From assembly GCA_023014335.1 (NCBI GenBank), contig JAECYW010000036.1, positions 62,001 through 126,000 of the forward strand: a DNA stretch of 64,000 nt. Direction: 5' to 3'. The notes below the pieces were generated by a model. It was not told the DNA's origin. It made no database searches and saw nothing but the letters and a program-made list of their open reading frames with translations. This stretch comes from Galerina marginata (lineage: Eukaryota; Basidiomycota; Agaricomycetes; Agaricales; Galerinaceae). Both the position numbers and the translations under genes were made by a program. Shown piece by piece: positions 22,243-34,400 of the stretch. The number at the start of each line of letters is the position of its first letter. The stretch's first letter is position 1.

Positions 22243-24153
22243 TCAATCCTTCCAGTAATCAGCATACTGCGAATAATCTAGCGCTTCTGGATCTGTTGAT
22301 GGCTCCATTTTAAAACCCATACCAACCATGGTATACGATAACAAATCCTTAGCGATCTCTCCATCGTTGAACTCCTCCGCGACCTGGGAAGAAATATTCG
22401 AAATAGAAACATTTTTCAGTTTCGCGAGTCCGACTGTACCGCGTTGTTTCTTCCTGATGAAGTCGATCATTCCCAACGCCGAAAACTCGGTGACGTAGTC
22501 GCATGTTAACTCTTCCAACATGGGGAAGTAAAGGTCGCTACCTTCCATATTAATTTGCTCGAGTAAACTGTCATCGACTCGTAACAGCTGTTCAGCTGTT
22601 TTCTGGTTGTAATATCCATGATAACGCCTTTCGTCTGCTTCCCATTTTTGCATCGGGGACCGCTTAATTGTGAGACTTGTCAGGTCTGGACATTTTCGAA
22701 GAATTTCGAGGAAAGATGTGTGCTTGAGGTAGCGAGAATCGACGACTAGTCTCTGAATTTGAATTGGCGATCGGAAAAGTGGTACGAGCCATGCAGTTCC
22801 TAGTTCAATCACATTAGTTTTAAATTGAATATCCTGTAAGGCGGGCGTGTGGAGACAATCAGTGAGGGGCAAGATATCAACATCTGTTTCAATAATGAGC
22901 CTTCGGAGGAGGGGTAGATGCACCGCCATAATTTCAGTCTCTCCGAATGCTGAATTTTCTCGAAATTGAAGGCGACATTCAACCAAAAGCAGGGCATTCC
23001 CGAGAATCGTGGACAGCGTGGAGAAGGAAAACGGTTGAAAGCCGGCCCAACTTCGTGTCGGGCAACCGAGGTCGAGATGCGTCAACTGGGACCAGTTGAC
23101 ATGAAACCTCCAAATCTCCACGCTTCCTTGTCGAATGGATAGTCGTCGAAGGGATGAGCTCTTGAACAACGCACAATCTGCCCAGTAAGATGCGATAGTT
23201 TGGGGATATGTATCGTCCTTGTGAGGTTCGAAATGAAGGAATAAAGATTCCAAGGATTGCAAGTTCGCAGGAGGCACCTTCAGGAATTGTGTAAAAGAAC
23301 AATAACTTCCCTCCAAGAAGAGAGTCTTCCATCGTGAAGCGAAGGGGATGATGGTACCGACGTAGGGCTCGAAGAACCTATATTTGGGTATTTCCTTCTG
23401 ATTTTGATCTCTGCAAATGGCAATATGAAGTGGGCGGGTTGCTGACCGGTCAAGCCACGTTGAAATAGCAGAAACCCGTCGTCTATCCCATTCTCCAGGA
23501 TCACTGCTGAAATCATTCCCGTTGGAAGGCCCGGACTTTTGGCGGACAACCGAGAGATGAAGCGTTGTCCAGATGGTGGGAGTGGAGATTGCAACTTGAC
23601 GCCAGTTGCTACAAATACGCGTGAAGATCAAGGGAGCGGTGTCATTTCTTAAGTACACGTTACGGTCTTTAGGCAAGCATTGATGAAATATCTCGCGAAG
23701 GATGTCGTCGGGAACCCGCCGGCCAGGGGTGATAAGAGATCGACAGGCCTCTAGCTCGCGGTGGAGATTATCGCGGCTCGCGGTAAGGTTATGCAACCCG
23801 GTCGAAAGACGAGCAATCTCGATCTCCATTTCTTGAAGCTTCTTCGTAGGTCCTGCGAGAAATTTCTTGATCTCCTCCGTCTCCGAGTCTGATGGGATGT
23901 AATTAGAATAAATTAGTGTTGCAAAAGGAAATGAATAGACGAGAGTGTTCTTGATTTGGAGATCCATTGAGTTGGATAGCTTTAGGAAACAAGCGAAAAC
24001 CGATACGTTGGAGATGCCTTCGCTGCGTGGTAGCCGGGGCGCCGTTTGAAATTTGATGTTCCCACTGGCTAACCCGGTGATGGCCGCCTCGCCAGATGAC
24101 GGCGTGCAATCAATTGACCTAGTTTTCTGCGACATAATTTTTGTCGTCTGCAT
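22243..24153 (-). CDS. F-box protein, agaric-type (636 aa)
   Basis: Single-exon gene. The open frame extends to 24177, where the codon is TTG; the first ATG is at 24153 (MQTTKIMSQKT), which I take as the start. Residues about 80-130 form a coiled coil (KKLQEMEIEIARLSTGLHNL ...). Directly after comes the F-box-like core: RRVPDDILREIFHQCLP and then ICSNWRQVAISTPTIWTTLHL. The remaining 430 residues show irregular Leu-rich repeats (for example FLEILRKCPDLTSLTIKR). Such coiled-coil plus F-box plus LRR proteins are a large family in Agaricomycetes and are thought to act as substrate receptors of SCF ubiquitin ligases. The target is unknown. The frame is intact. Confidence 0.85.
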   Translation of the reverse strand: MQTTKIMSQKTRSIDCTPSSGEAAITGLASGNIKFQTAPRLPRSEGISNVSVFACFLKLSNSMDLQIKNTLVYSFPFATLIYSNYIPSDSETEEIKKFLAGPTKKLQEMEIEIARLSTGLHNLTASRDNLHRELEACRSLITPGRRVPDDILREIFHQCLPKDRNVYLRNDTAPLIFTRICSNWRQVAISTPTIWTTLHLSVVRQKSGPSNGNDFSSDPGEWDRRRVSAISTWLDRSATRPLHIAICRDQNQKEIPKYRFFEPYVGTIIPFASRWKTLFLEGSYCSFTQFLKVPPANLQSLESLFLHFEPHKDDTYPQTIASYWADCALFKSSSLRRLSIRQGSVEIWRFHVNWSQLTHLDLGCPTRSWAGFQPFSFSTLSTILGNALLLVECRLQFRENSAFGETEIMAVHLPLLRRLIIETDVDILPLTDCLHTPALQDIQFKTNVIELGTAWLVPLFRSPIQIQRLVVDSRYLKHTSFLEILRKCPDLTSLTIKRSPMQKWEADERRYHGYYNQKTAEQLLRVDDSLLEQINMEGSDLYFPMLEELTCDYVTEFSALGMIDFIRKKQRGTVGLAKLKNVSISNISSQVAEEFNDGEIAKDLLSYTMVGMGFKMEPSTDPEALDYSQYADYWKD

Positions 24154-24899
24154 GGCAAAGATTCGAATAAGAATCAATTATAATAAAATTGGATTAAGAG
24201 CTCTTATAATCGCTTCACTGCCGGGACTGTGGCAGCTTTTGTTCATTACGGTTAGCCAGTCCGGAATAGACGCGAGCATTATACTTTTTAGGCTGTAATC
24301 TGATGGGTAAAGCGAGTGCGACGGAGAGTGAGGAATTGATCAGTGATTGATCTTATCTTATCGGTAGTCCGCACCGCTCCCTCCTGAGCGGGTTGTTCCG
24401 GGCGTGCTGTATTCCCACCAATGCCATCCAAAACATCGCCTGACGTGCTTCATGAAACATCTTTGAACGCTTCTTTATCTCATTCCAATCCCTAGTTCAG
24501 AAGAAAATGTAGTCATGAACCCGGATTTAGCCTCACTTTCTTACACCGCCAGCATGACCGAACCATGCACGCTAGTCTCTACCAGTAGCAGCTGCACAAC
24601 GATCTCTCTGCGCCATTGCCCTGAAGGTCATGATGAGAGTAGCGGGAGCTATTCTCATTAAGATCAGAGCTCACATCCGCAGCAAAGTTCCTAGGTGCGG
24701 GCGCTGGGAGCGGGGAAGGATGGATCGGGTGGTTGGTTACCTATGGGGGGTTGGCAGTCGTGAATTTTGGGATGACGAGGCTGAGGGCGCTCAAAGAACG
24801 AGAGGAGGGGCACTTACGGGGATCGCGTCGTGAGTTATGCCGATGCCTGTGGAAATGGGCTCATATGAGATTCACCTGAGTACCCTTTTGTCGTAAGTT
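24154..24899. other. No gene seen
   Basis: Upstream region of the F-box gene. Only short frames are present. Several GA/GG-rich runs lie near 24700-24820. I see no intron-exon pattern. Confidence 0.3.
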
Positions 24900-26130
24900 T
24901 CCTTATTTTGCTTTGATGGAAAAGCTGGAGCTCATGTTTTTTTTTTCTTTACCTTCAAAGCTGCAATGGTGCTCGTATTCGTTTGTTTGCTCTACCAATC
25001 TGGGGTAGATATTTCACTGTATCTTACTTGTCAGATCCAAGGGGTGCTCAGGTCCGAATACTTTCTTTCTTGTTGTCCTTGGAAGTGGCGCGTCACGCGA
25101 TACCATCGGTTCTAGGCCATGGACTGCTTCAACACATCAGCTCTTTCTGTCCTATATCCACCGTTTTCTCGTCGCCGGCAGCCCAGAGACCCGCCATAAC
25201 CAACGGAGGCTGCGATTCAGATAGCTCAACGTCGAGACTGTGACGCCCAAATTTTGCTCGTTCGTTGAACGTGAGCGGGTTGTTGTTTTGTTTACTTCTC
25301 ACATAACGCTCGTCGCGCAGGTCAGCAGTAACGTTTCTCGATGCACCCATCGCTCTCAGTGTGCATATATCGATGTATGTCGGTCCCATCGTCACATACC
25401 CTTTTTCATAATTCACGACTTCTCTCGACAGACTATATACTGCCAGACATCGACTGCGTCGAGCTGGTTATTGAACCGTATCGAATCTCATACGACTTCC
25501 TCCATGGACAAAACTCAAGGTACATTTCCTTCGCTGCGTTTCTTTTTTATACCTTTTCCGCCCTCTTTCCACTCCCATCTTAACTTTAACATTCGATTTC
25601 TATTCTTACTTCCTTGCTATCTTGATGTTGCTTTAGTTCCGCGAACAAGAAGACATATGGGATAATATACCGCTTTATTTCTCCATGCCACACTCCTTTG
25701 TAACTTGGTGAGAAGTGGTTCATTTCTCTGTCCGCCTGCCTGTTTGCAGATGCATCGAACATGGATTCATGATGAAACCATAGGAGAACGCGTCTGTGTT
25801 AATTATTGAACCCGAAATGGTGTGAATGGTGCGTCTTTTGCCCATCACTCTATTTTTTGGTCAACGGAGTGCATCGATTGACCATTTCATTATAACAGGA
25901 CAACCACTTTTATTTCACGTTGAACTCGACTTACAATGCTGCGACCTAGGAAGCCGAGCCCTCGTATAACAGGTGCTGCTGCCCGCTTCCTATCTTAAAC
26001 ATCGAATGTTGAACCGTCTCTGGCCGCCGTCCTGCATATGTTATTGATTCTTCTGCTACAATGCGCAAGCGTGCATTTCTTAGTAGGTTAATAATCTATT
26101 TTTATAGCGTCATTATTTTTTTTTGCAGTT
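24900..26130. repeat. Dispersed degenerate repeat, copy 1
   Basis: This region is related to 42480-43520 in the same orientation. Shared blocks include the end of the CTCAACGTCGAGACT stretch (25216-25231) against CTCGACATCGAGACT (42661 on), TGTATGTCGGTCC (25375) against TGTAAGTCGGTCC (42795), ACTTCTCTCGA, and near the right end ACAGGTGCTGCTGCCCGC (25970) against ACAGGTGCAGCTGCCCGC (43409). On the minus strand both copies encode similar peptides: GPTYIDIC / GPTYMNIC and GRHSLDVEL / GRQSLDVEL. It looks like a decayed duplicated gene or transposon fragment. Limits are approximate. Confidence 0.55.
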
Positions 26131-26222
26131 TTGTAGCCTTAGGCCACCACATGACATTGCTTAATTGTCCGTGTTTCGAGAAATATCCAATCTGTTCAGC
26201 CAGGAAATACATATATGTATCG

Positions 26223-27528
26223 TTAAGTTTCAATCTTTATGATCACTTTCTCGTTGCTCAGCTTGTTCTCCCTGATTAGCTCCATACCGACTTTCACGCG
26301 TTCTTCCAAAGTTCCCGGGAAGTCAATCAAACGTATGTTGTTTGGTTTGACAAGGCCGGATTGAAGTAGCTCCGGAAGGATTTTAGTAAAGAGATTTTCC
26401 CGAAGGAATGGATCCTCCTGTGAGGTATGGTTTCAAAAGAAATGGGATTTAAGTAACTGCCAAAGTGAAAGACATAGATTACAACCTACCTCCTCCGCTA
26501 AAATGCCCCTTATACCGACATACTTAACTCCCTCAGGCAAAGGATTTACATCTTCGCGGAGCTCCATATACACCTCCGCACCCGATGAATCGACAAGTGA
26601 ATTACCTGGGCTGATAGGCAACAACACCGCGAGATTGCCACCGGGTCTGATAATTTTGGCACAAGTAGCGATCGTCGTTTCCGTCGTGATGCCGTCTATC
26701 ACGATAGGTACTTTACCGTCCCCACCAACGGCCTCGGCGATCTCCTCCACTAATCGTGGGCTGCGATAGTCGAAGCACCGTGTAGCGCCGAGAGATACAA
26801 GGTAGGCGTGATGTTTCGGTGAAGCTGTTGTCAAAATATTCTTATACCCCGCGATGCGGAGTAACTGAATGATAGATTGAGACGCGCTACCTCCTCCGCC
26901 GTAAACGAGAATCGGGGTTGACGCGAGAGGCGGAGGAGTTGTCGCAGGAAACGAAGAGACTGGGAGCGAAAGCTTGGTGAATAAGGTGTAGTAACCTACA
27001 CCGAAGTTGTCCGGGATTGATGCCGCGACGTCGAAAGGCAAATTATTCGGGATCTACAAAAAATAGGTTGAACATTGGAATATGTCTCATACACGTTTTA
27101 TCAAGGCGTACATACCTTTGCGACAGTGGATCTCGACTGAACGCTGAACTCCTGGAGAGCCCTCGCCCGTGTCCCTTTGAATATAAGAGAAACATCTTTG
27201 GATCCACCATACGTCCATGCAATTACCTACAGCACTCAGTTCATCAGATTCTTGAAGAACGCCGCAAGTAAAAACCTACCCGGTCTCCCACTTGAAGGTC
27301 ATGAACATCTTCACCCACACTTACAACAGCACCCGCGGCTCCTAATCCCAAACCCACAGGGTACTCTTCGACGTACCAGCCAGTTGATGCGACATAGACA
27401 TCGAAGCCAGCAACAGATGCATAGGCGACCTTGATAAGGACCTCGTCGGTTCCAGGTGGTTCCGTAGGTACTTGAATCGCTCCGTACACACCCTTGGCGG
27501 TTGTTGCGATGGCGGTGTGCGTGGGCAT
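26223..27528 (-). CDS. MDR-family oxidoreductase (zinc-less quinone/enoyl reductase type)
   Basis: Four exons, all in phase: 27280-27528, 27116-27226, 26490-27053 and 26223-26417, giving 372 aa. The N-terminal GroES-like part contains AGFDVYVASTGWYVEEYPVG and GLGAAGAVVSVGEDV...VGDR. The cofactor-binding fold has ILVYGGGGSASQSIIQLLRI (glycine-rich NADPH loop), followed by LGATRCFDYRSP. The zinc-ligand pattern of true alcohol dehydrogenases is absent, so a trans-enoyl reductase or quinone-reductase type is likely. The substrate is unknown. The start ATG at 27526-27528 is favoured because a TATATATA box lies about 45 bp upstream; a second in-frame ATG at 27597 lies upstream of that box. No polyketide gene is nearby, so a stand-alone role is probable. 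The last intron has two in-frame acceptors three bases apart (26418/26415). Confidence 0.85.
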
Positions 27529-27569
27529 CGTAGAGAAAGTCAGGCTAGGAAGATTCACATACTGAGGGG

Positions 27570-27580
27570 TATATATAGTA
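27570..27580 (-). promoter_or_regulatory. TATA box of the MDR gene
   Basis: ATATATA on the minus strand about 45 bp before the chosen ATG at 27528. Confidence 0.5.
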
Positions 27581-27599
27581 GCTGGAACAGTCAGCATTT

Positions 27600-30500
27600 G
27601 GACTTACAATAGCATGTCGGAGACAAACGGTTTCAGAAACTTTATGTAAATTTGGACGGCCCAGCTACTTTAACTGATTTCGACAAAACAGGGATGAGAA
27701 AATGTGGTTCTAAATTGTGCCGCTGGGAAAGAACTAGGAGAGAAATGTATTAGTATTCGCAGACCCGGAGCGTCAAATCGACTAGAAAGAGAGCGGCTGA
27801 AACTGCTCACATGAGCTTGTACCGACTGCTAGGCGGAACTGCCCATTCTCGTAAGAAAACGGGCAATCAAACGCCAAACTACAAAGAGAACGAGGATAAG
27901 TGAGATAAGTGATACGAGAAAAAAAGCACGCACCCATAGGTTCCTTCATCTCGAAAGTACGGGATCATTCAGACCCACCACGCTTTCCCCGTACCAGCTC
28001 CAGCTCGGGAGGCGCTTCGGTTTCATGGAAAGCAGGCGACTCTCGAAGGCGGCATAGACGACTGGATAACGTTTCCCAGGCAAAGAACGACTATAAAACG
28101 AAGACGGTATAGTGAGGTGAATCCACAAACGGAAAAGCGGACGAAGGCGACTCGTCTGCACGCCTACGGCTAGAGTCATGCCCCGCCAGTCCACGCCAAG
28201 TTCTTCTCCATATCTTCATCTTGGTTTTGCCCTCCTCGTCAGCCGCGATCGCAGCCTCTCCCACATCACAGTCATCCCTCGACGAAGGCGGGGGGAAGGA
28301 GCAGATCTCCTCTACGCGTGACGACGACGACGAAATCCTAAGCATATAATTTCGCTGGGCCATCGAAAGCAGGCTGAGAGGGCTGATCAAGATGATGGAG
28401 GTCTGGGTGACCGGGCTCTGGTGACAGCGGCGACGAGGAGGCCAATAAGGAGATCCAGTCAAAGAAAGCATGTGTGCGGGTAACGGATACGCACGGAGGA
28501 AGGCGACGGGGAATGCAAGGGAGATAGATGTGAGTAACACAGGCGTTGCTGAGCTGATGCTGAAGTCGATGTGGAAGGTCTAGACGAATTTGCAGTCTGG
28601 TGGAGAACAATGAATTGCAGCGTTCTGTATATAGCGATGTTGGACCAGTATTGAGCTCATTGTCGGGTCCTGGCACTTCCACTTCACTCGAACTCCAACG
28701 ACCACCAGAACAAAGGCCGTACACGTCGGACCACATCGCCGTAGGATAACTTCCTGCCTTCTCGGCGTACGTTTGGTAATATCGACTTCATGACAAGCTT
28801 GTTAGCTGGGGAGGCCTAATTGACCAGCTCTGGCGGACATGTAGAGTATAATGAGGTGTCATTCGCCGATCTCCAGTCACGGAGAGATAGAAAACGGGGA
28901 GGTCGTTGAGGTGGTGCCCGCGACGATGGGAATGGATACCGACTATGGATACGGTATATATGCGTATGGAGGAGGAGATCCGGGAGATGGAAGGTAAATG
29001 AGCGGAAGGCTAGTAGGAACGAGTGACGCTACTGACGTAGCAGCCGCAGGTCGAGACCGGGACGTTGTTGCCTATGTTGATGGTGTTGTTCTCGATACTG
29101 AGAAAGTTTTGAGGAAGGTGAAACGAAGTGAGGAGATAGGAGTTGGCGGTAACTGCTATAGTTCAAGAAGGAATCAAGTCGGCGCTGAGGAGGTTGGACT
29201 TGAGCGTGATCCTGAACAAGTGCCAAGCTCGTGCCTGGGTCGCCCAGCTCTCAGTTTCGAGATTCCCGGGATGATGGCAGTCAGCCTGAGCTGGCGTTGG
29301 CTATGACGCACCTAAGAAACTGACTAGTGAGGCATGAATACGCGAGCGCTGAGGCCTGAGGCCTGAGGTCCGAGATGGATAAAGAACTTGATATGCGCGG
29401 TTTGGATGATAGGCCAGGTCGAGGTGGCAGTCGAGGTTCACACCAGCGAGGAGTCCCCGATGAGGGTACAAGAACCATTATTTGCATCGAATGGACTGAG
29501 CTTCAGAAGATCGCGGTTCCATGTTCAATATCCATTCTCAATGCTCGATCTTCGAGGGTTTCTTTCGAATAGGAGACGAGCAACCACTATAAAAAGTTCA
29601 CTCAACTGCAGGCGCACAAGGAGAGCATATTGACTTACCAAGGCGGCGTAGTAGCCTATCATGCCTACCCTAGTAGCTCGGGTCTGGCAATGCTCGGATA
29701 GCACGTCGGGAACAGAGGCAACCTCAACCACCGACTACAGCTGACTAATTGGATGATTTGGATCAATATTCCGGGCCGCTTGCTTGACGCCTCCGAGGTT
29801 GTTTCTCAACGATGACGACTCTGTCCAGCGACTGTTCTATGGGCGCGGCATCCTGAGTGGCTTTCTATCTACTCTTTAGACGATAGTCTCAACAAAAATT
29901 CCAATCACCTTAAGCCAGCCTCCTTGGCTACCTCGACGACGGCCTGTAGATGACCGCTCAGGCTCTCGACCCACCTCACCTCCTTAGCCGATAACGACAG
30001 GTTACGACACCGACCTATCTACTGCACACCCGATTTCGGGTTCTCCTTCCTGACCTGCGAGCCGCCCGCCCTATGTGCGGGCGCGCGATTAGGTGAGAAG
30101 AGTGGGTGGAGAGGGAGAGAGTGATGGCAGGCCGTGTGTGTGGAGCTGAGATGTGCTACGGACATGGTGAACAGTGAGGAAGGTGCATAATGCGTAATCT
30201 GATACTGATGAAAGCAGCAGGAAACTAAGATACCGACCGTCTGTCGTGCAGCTGTCCCATTCTGCGCGCTCTGACCTTGCCGCCAGGCCAATGGCATCCG
30301 AGAATGAGCACATCGAATTTGAGCGTTGAAGAGTGGACGCGGTGGTAATTCAACATCACCTTCAACCTCCTCCATAAAACCCACACCAAAAAGTACAGCG
30401 GCGGGCTCACTTCTGTCCTTCTGCACACACCGACAGATGCTGCTTCTTACCTAGAGCCTATATGCAACCTTGCCGATCCGTCATAGGCCTCGTATGCCTT

Positions 30501-31439
30501 TCATACCAGAAAACACCTCTTATTCTTCGCACCTTGCGCTTCTAAACTGGAGCGGGTAGAAAGGAAAGAGAAAGTCAAAGAGGCAACAAGGTCGTTATTT
30601 GGACTAAACTTTCAGTCACCAGCTACCGTTAAGTTAGATGAGGGCACAAGCAGGATGGGCAGAGAACGCGTACCTCGAATCGACTCTTCAGAAAGCAGGC
30701 TTAAACCTGAAATTCGATGTCAAGTCGCAATCGCAATCACAGTCGCCGCTCCATTTGGTGGAGGAGCGCGTAACCCCAATCGTAAGGCGGTATCACGAAG
30801 GACTATAATTGGAGTCACGAAACCGAGGATGGCATACGCAGGTTCACGTTCTGCATTCGGCTGAGAAAGGTGAGATCTAATGAATTGGTTCGTGTGAGTC
30901 GCTGATAATGGTGCGGCGAATAGGCACGGGATGGCGAGAAAGAGATTGCCGCGGCGGACGGAGAGGAGCTTCTAAAGAGTCCAGAGCGTTACCGCAGTTG
31001 CTGTTCTTATGGATCTCCATAACCAAATTTGTGCGTTCTAAAACCTAGTGTTTTCTCTCCAAAAGTCAATTCCTCCATGAAGACCCGGTGGGAGCCGCCT
31101 GAATGTTCATGTTCACCGCCTGTCAACATCTTGTCAGCTGCTCTGTACTTTACTCCGATTGGTACGATCAAGATGCTGAGCAATTCCGAATTTTCGCCAG
31201 TTCGTCGATGCTTCGAGCGTGTAGGTAAGTAGCACAAAGGTGACTCGCCCATTACCCTCTAAGTGTATGCGCGGCTTCTCCACCAAACGGTCAGGTTGCA
31301 CTGATTGCAATCATTTTACTTTGACCGTACTGATCTCCATGCCGGCTTCGAACATGGGCTAGGATTCTCTAGATAATAATAGCTACCTAAAATTACTGAC
31401 AACTAACATCGTACATGTCAGCCGAATGGAGGCAATTAG
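27600..31439. other. About 3.8 kb without a supported gene
   Basis: Many short overlapping frames on both strands but no splice-consistent chain. Minus-strand frames around 28090-28740 have Pro/Ser-rich, somewhat protein-like composition and may be a decayed gene. 31030-31230 has an open plus-strand block before a GTAAGT donor that might be an upstream exon of the microexon gene; I could not prove it. A small run of GAGGCCT repeats lies near 29350. Confidence 0.3.
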
Positions 31440-34400
31440 GACATTGATTTGATTATCGCGCGGAGGCTGATGCTTAAGTAGATGATCGACCGCATGATGG
31501 CTCATTTTCTCCCCTCTTTCCGCTTCCATCTTCCCAGGGACGAATACATAACCAAGCTCTTAGCGGTGCGTCAGGATGTGTTCCTTAGGTTATGATTTCT
31601 CTCAACACTATTTTAGAACCAGAAACTCCAGAGGGTAGGCGCTTTAATCATCAAGCCACCAACAAAATTGACCATTACCAAACCTCAAGAATAGATGGCC
31701 GAAAATGTAAGCGAGGTATCCGTTTATTTGGGCGAAGACCTCTCAACGTGAAGCCATATTATCATTATTGTAGTTTGTGAGTTTTGTCATTCGTCAACGG
31801 CGTCAAGTCCTTAACCTTTCCCTCTTCGTGTCCTCTAGAATGCAAGCAGATTCTCCCATACTGAGCAGTGGTTATTACGATGCTGATTGTGTTGTTTTCT
31901 CTACGATAATGGCTCGGCTTATCAGTGGGCAAGTATTATCTCTCGGAATAAAAGTTTTAATCCAGGTTTACATCTAAATTTGGGCACCAGGAGGTGCGTG
32001 AACTTGCGGAATACTGGGATTATGTTTGCCAATGCTTTTGCGATGGTAAATCACATTTAGGAAGTATGCGAATATACCTCTTGCTCGGAAAGCGCTTTCT
32101 GACTTATATTTCATCTGAAGAACGTGCGTGGCGACTCAGATACATCAAATATATTAGAAGTCAGCTGACTATTATGGAATGTTGTTCGGTCATTAGACGG
32201 TGAGGCATCTTAACCGGCATAGCCATTAGGTGTCAAATGACTAACTGGAGTTGATACCTGCACAGCCGGTGCGACAGTAGCTTGAACACTGCAGGCGATT
32301 AACTAATGAAGTTGTTTTTCTCGGAAATTCAGGATGTACGTTGAGTCAATCAGATATTGACAAGAATGTGGTAATAAAACTGCCCTTAGAGGTGTCGTAA
32401 GAGAGTAAGTAAGGGTGCTAGGTTGGTGAAATCTCTAACGGAAACACGGTTTGTGTCCTTAGGATGTACGTAAATCCATTAAATATTCTGAGAAATTGAC
32501 TTACAAAAATGCAATGGGTTTGTGTCCTCAGAGAGTATGTGAATCAATTGAATATTCCAAGAAATTGACTTACAAGAATGCGACGGGTTTCTGTCCTCAG
32601 AGAGTACGTAAATCTATTGAATATTCTGAGGAATTGACTTACACAAATGCGACGGGTTTGTGTCTTCAGAGAGTACGTGAATCCATTGAATATTCCGAGG
32701 AATTGACTTACAAAAATGCGATGTGTTTGTGTCCTTAGGAAGTACGTGAATCCATTGAATATTCCGAGGAATTGGCTTACAAAAATGCAACGGGTTTCGG
32801 TCCTCAGGAAGTACGTGAATCCATTGAATATTCCGAGGAATTGACTTACAAAAATGCGATGGGTTTCGGTCCTCAGGAAGTACGTGAATCCATTGAATAT
32901 TCTGAGGAATTGACTTACAAAAATGCGATGGGCTTTTGTCCTCAGGAAGTACGTGAATCAATTGAATATTCCGAGGAATTGACTTACAAAAATCCGACGG
33001 GTTTCTGTCCTCAGAATGTATGTGAATCCATTGAATATTCCGAGGAATTGACTTACAAAAATCCGACGGGTTTGTGTCCTCAGAGAGTACGTGAATCCAT
33101 TGAATATTCCGAGAAATTGACTTACAAAAATGCGATGGTTTTGTGTCCTCAGCTTGTACGTGAATCCATTGAATATTCCAAGAAATTGACTGACAAAAAT
33201 GCGATGGGTTTGTGTCCTCAGCTTGTACGTGAATCCATTGAATATTCCGAGGAATTGACTGACAAAAATGCGACGGGGTTGTGTCCTCAGTTTGTACGTG
33301 AATCCATTGTTAATCCGAGGAATCGACTTACAAAAATGCGACGGGTTTCGGTCCTCAGGAAGTACGTGAATCCATTGAATATTCCGGGGAATTGACTTAC
33401 AAAAATGCGATGGGTTTGTGTCCTCAGTATGTACGTGAATCCATTGAATATTCCGAGGAATTAACTTACAAAAATGCGACGGGTTTCGGTCCTCAGTTCG
33501 TACGTGAATCCATTGAATATTCCGAGGAATTAACTTACAAAAATCCAACGGGTTTGTGTCCTCAGGAAGTACGTGAATCCATTGAATATTCCGAGGAGTG
33601 GACTTGAATATGAAAATTCTCAGTCGGTACATGAATCCGTTGCTTTTCTTCTGCTTTCTGTCACTCACTCTCACCATCCTTTTTTCATCTCAATAGCGAG
33701 TAAGTGTACTGCTGTCCAGTATTACCTGTTATTTATCTTTTACTTACTTTATTTTACAGGTGGTGCATCTTTTACTCCATTCTTTTTTGTTTTTTCTTGC
33801 CAACGTACATGTTAAAGAACAGATACCCCACCTGTAATTTCACTATATTTTCTAGATGGTGTATTCTCCGTCACTCATATTTTTTACTCCAGTGATCAAT
33901 GGCGTCATTAACGCATACATTCATAATCATCTTCCAATTTTCCTTCTAGATCTTGAACAAATGCAACTTGTCCATAGAGGTGCTCTTGCGACCGTTTTAT
34001 TGGACAAGACAACAATATTTATGGAACATTGTACCAACAATGTGTCTGAGAAAGACGTTCACTCTATTACCACAAACTGGATAACTCAGGAGACATCATA
34101 TTCAATTCTTTCCCATCGATGGCTTCCTGGTGGCGAGTTGGCATTTACTGATATATTAAAATTTGCAGATTATCAAGGCATACTGCGCGAGTTGATCAAA
34201 TTTGACTCTCCAAGTCAAGGTGCAAATATTGCGATCGAGGTGATTATTGTTGTTATGAACAGTGCAATCCACACTCAGTCAAACTGCCCAGTTGGACAAC
34301 CCTATGAAGAAGTCGTACCAAGCGTTGTTTCCAGCCGATCAAAAAGAAACCCGCTTTCCAAGCTTCGTAAAGATCATCATCTTTTTCTGGATCTCCGCTC

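Noticed and set aside
28091..28736. Minus-strand genes with 132-149 codon frames
   Set aside because: Overlapping frames are Pro/Ser-rich, have no consistent splice chain and no family motif.
32466..33623. CRISPR-like array of repeats and spacers
   Set aside because: The genome is eukaryotic, the repeat is 66 nt and the 'spacer' only 3 nt, and the unit ends are splice sites.
32466..33677. Long unspliced frames through the tandem array on both strands (23-residue repeats, for example ESIEYSEELTYKNAMG on plus)
   Set aside because: The unit length of 69 is a multiple of three, so any stop-free frame stays open. Splice signals, not residues, are the conserved part, and the minus-strand frames are simple shadows.
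33961..34239. HET gene as an ordinary gene starting at the ATG at 33961, unrelated to the array
   Set aside because: Not excluded, but splice signals lead without a break from the array into the exon at 33950, so the joined model is preferred pending RNA evidence.
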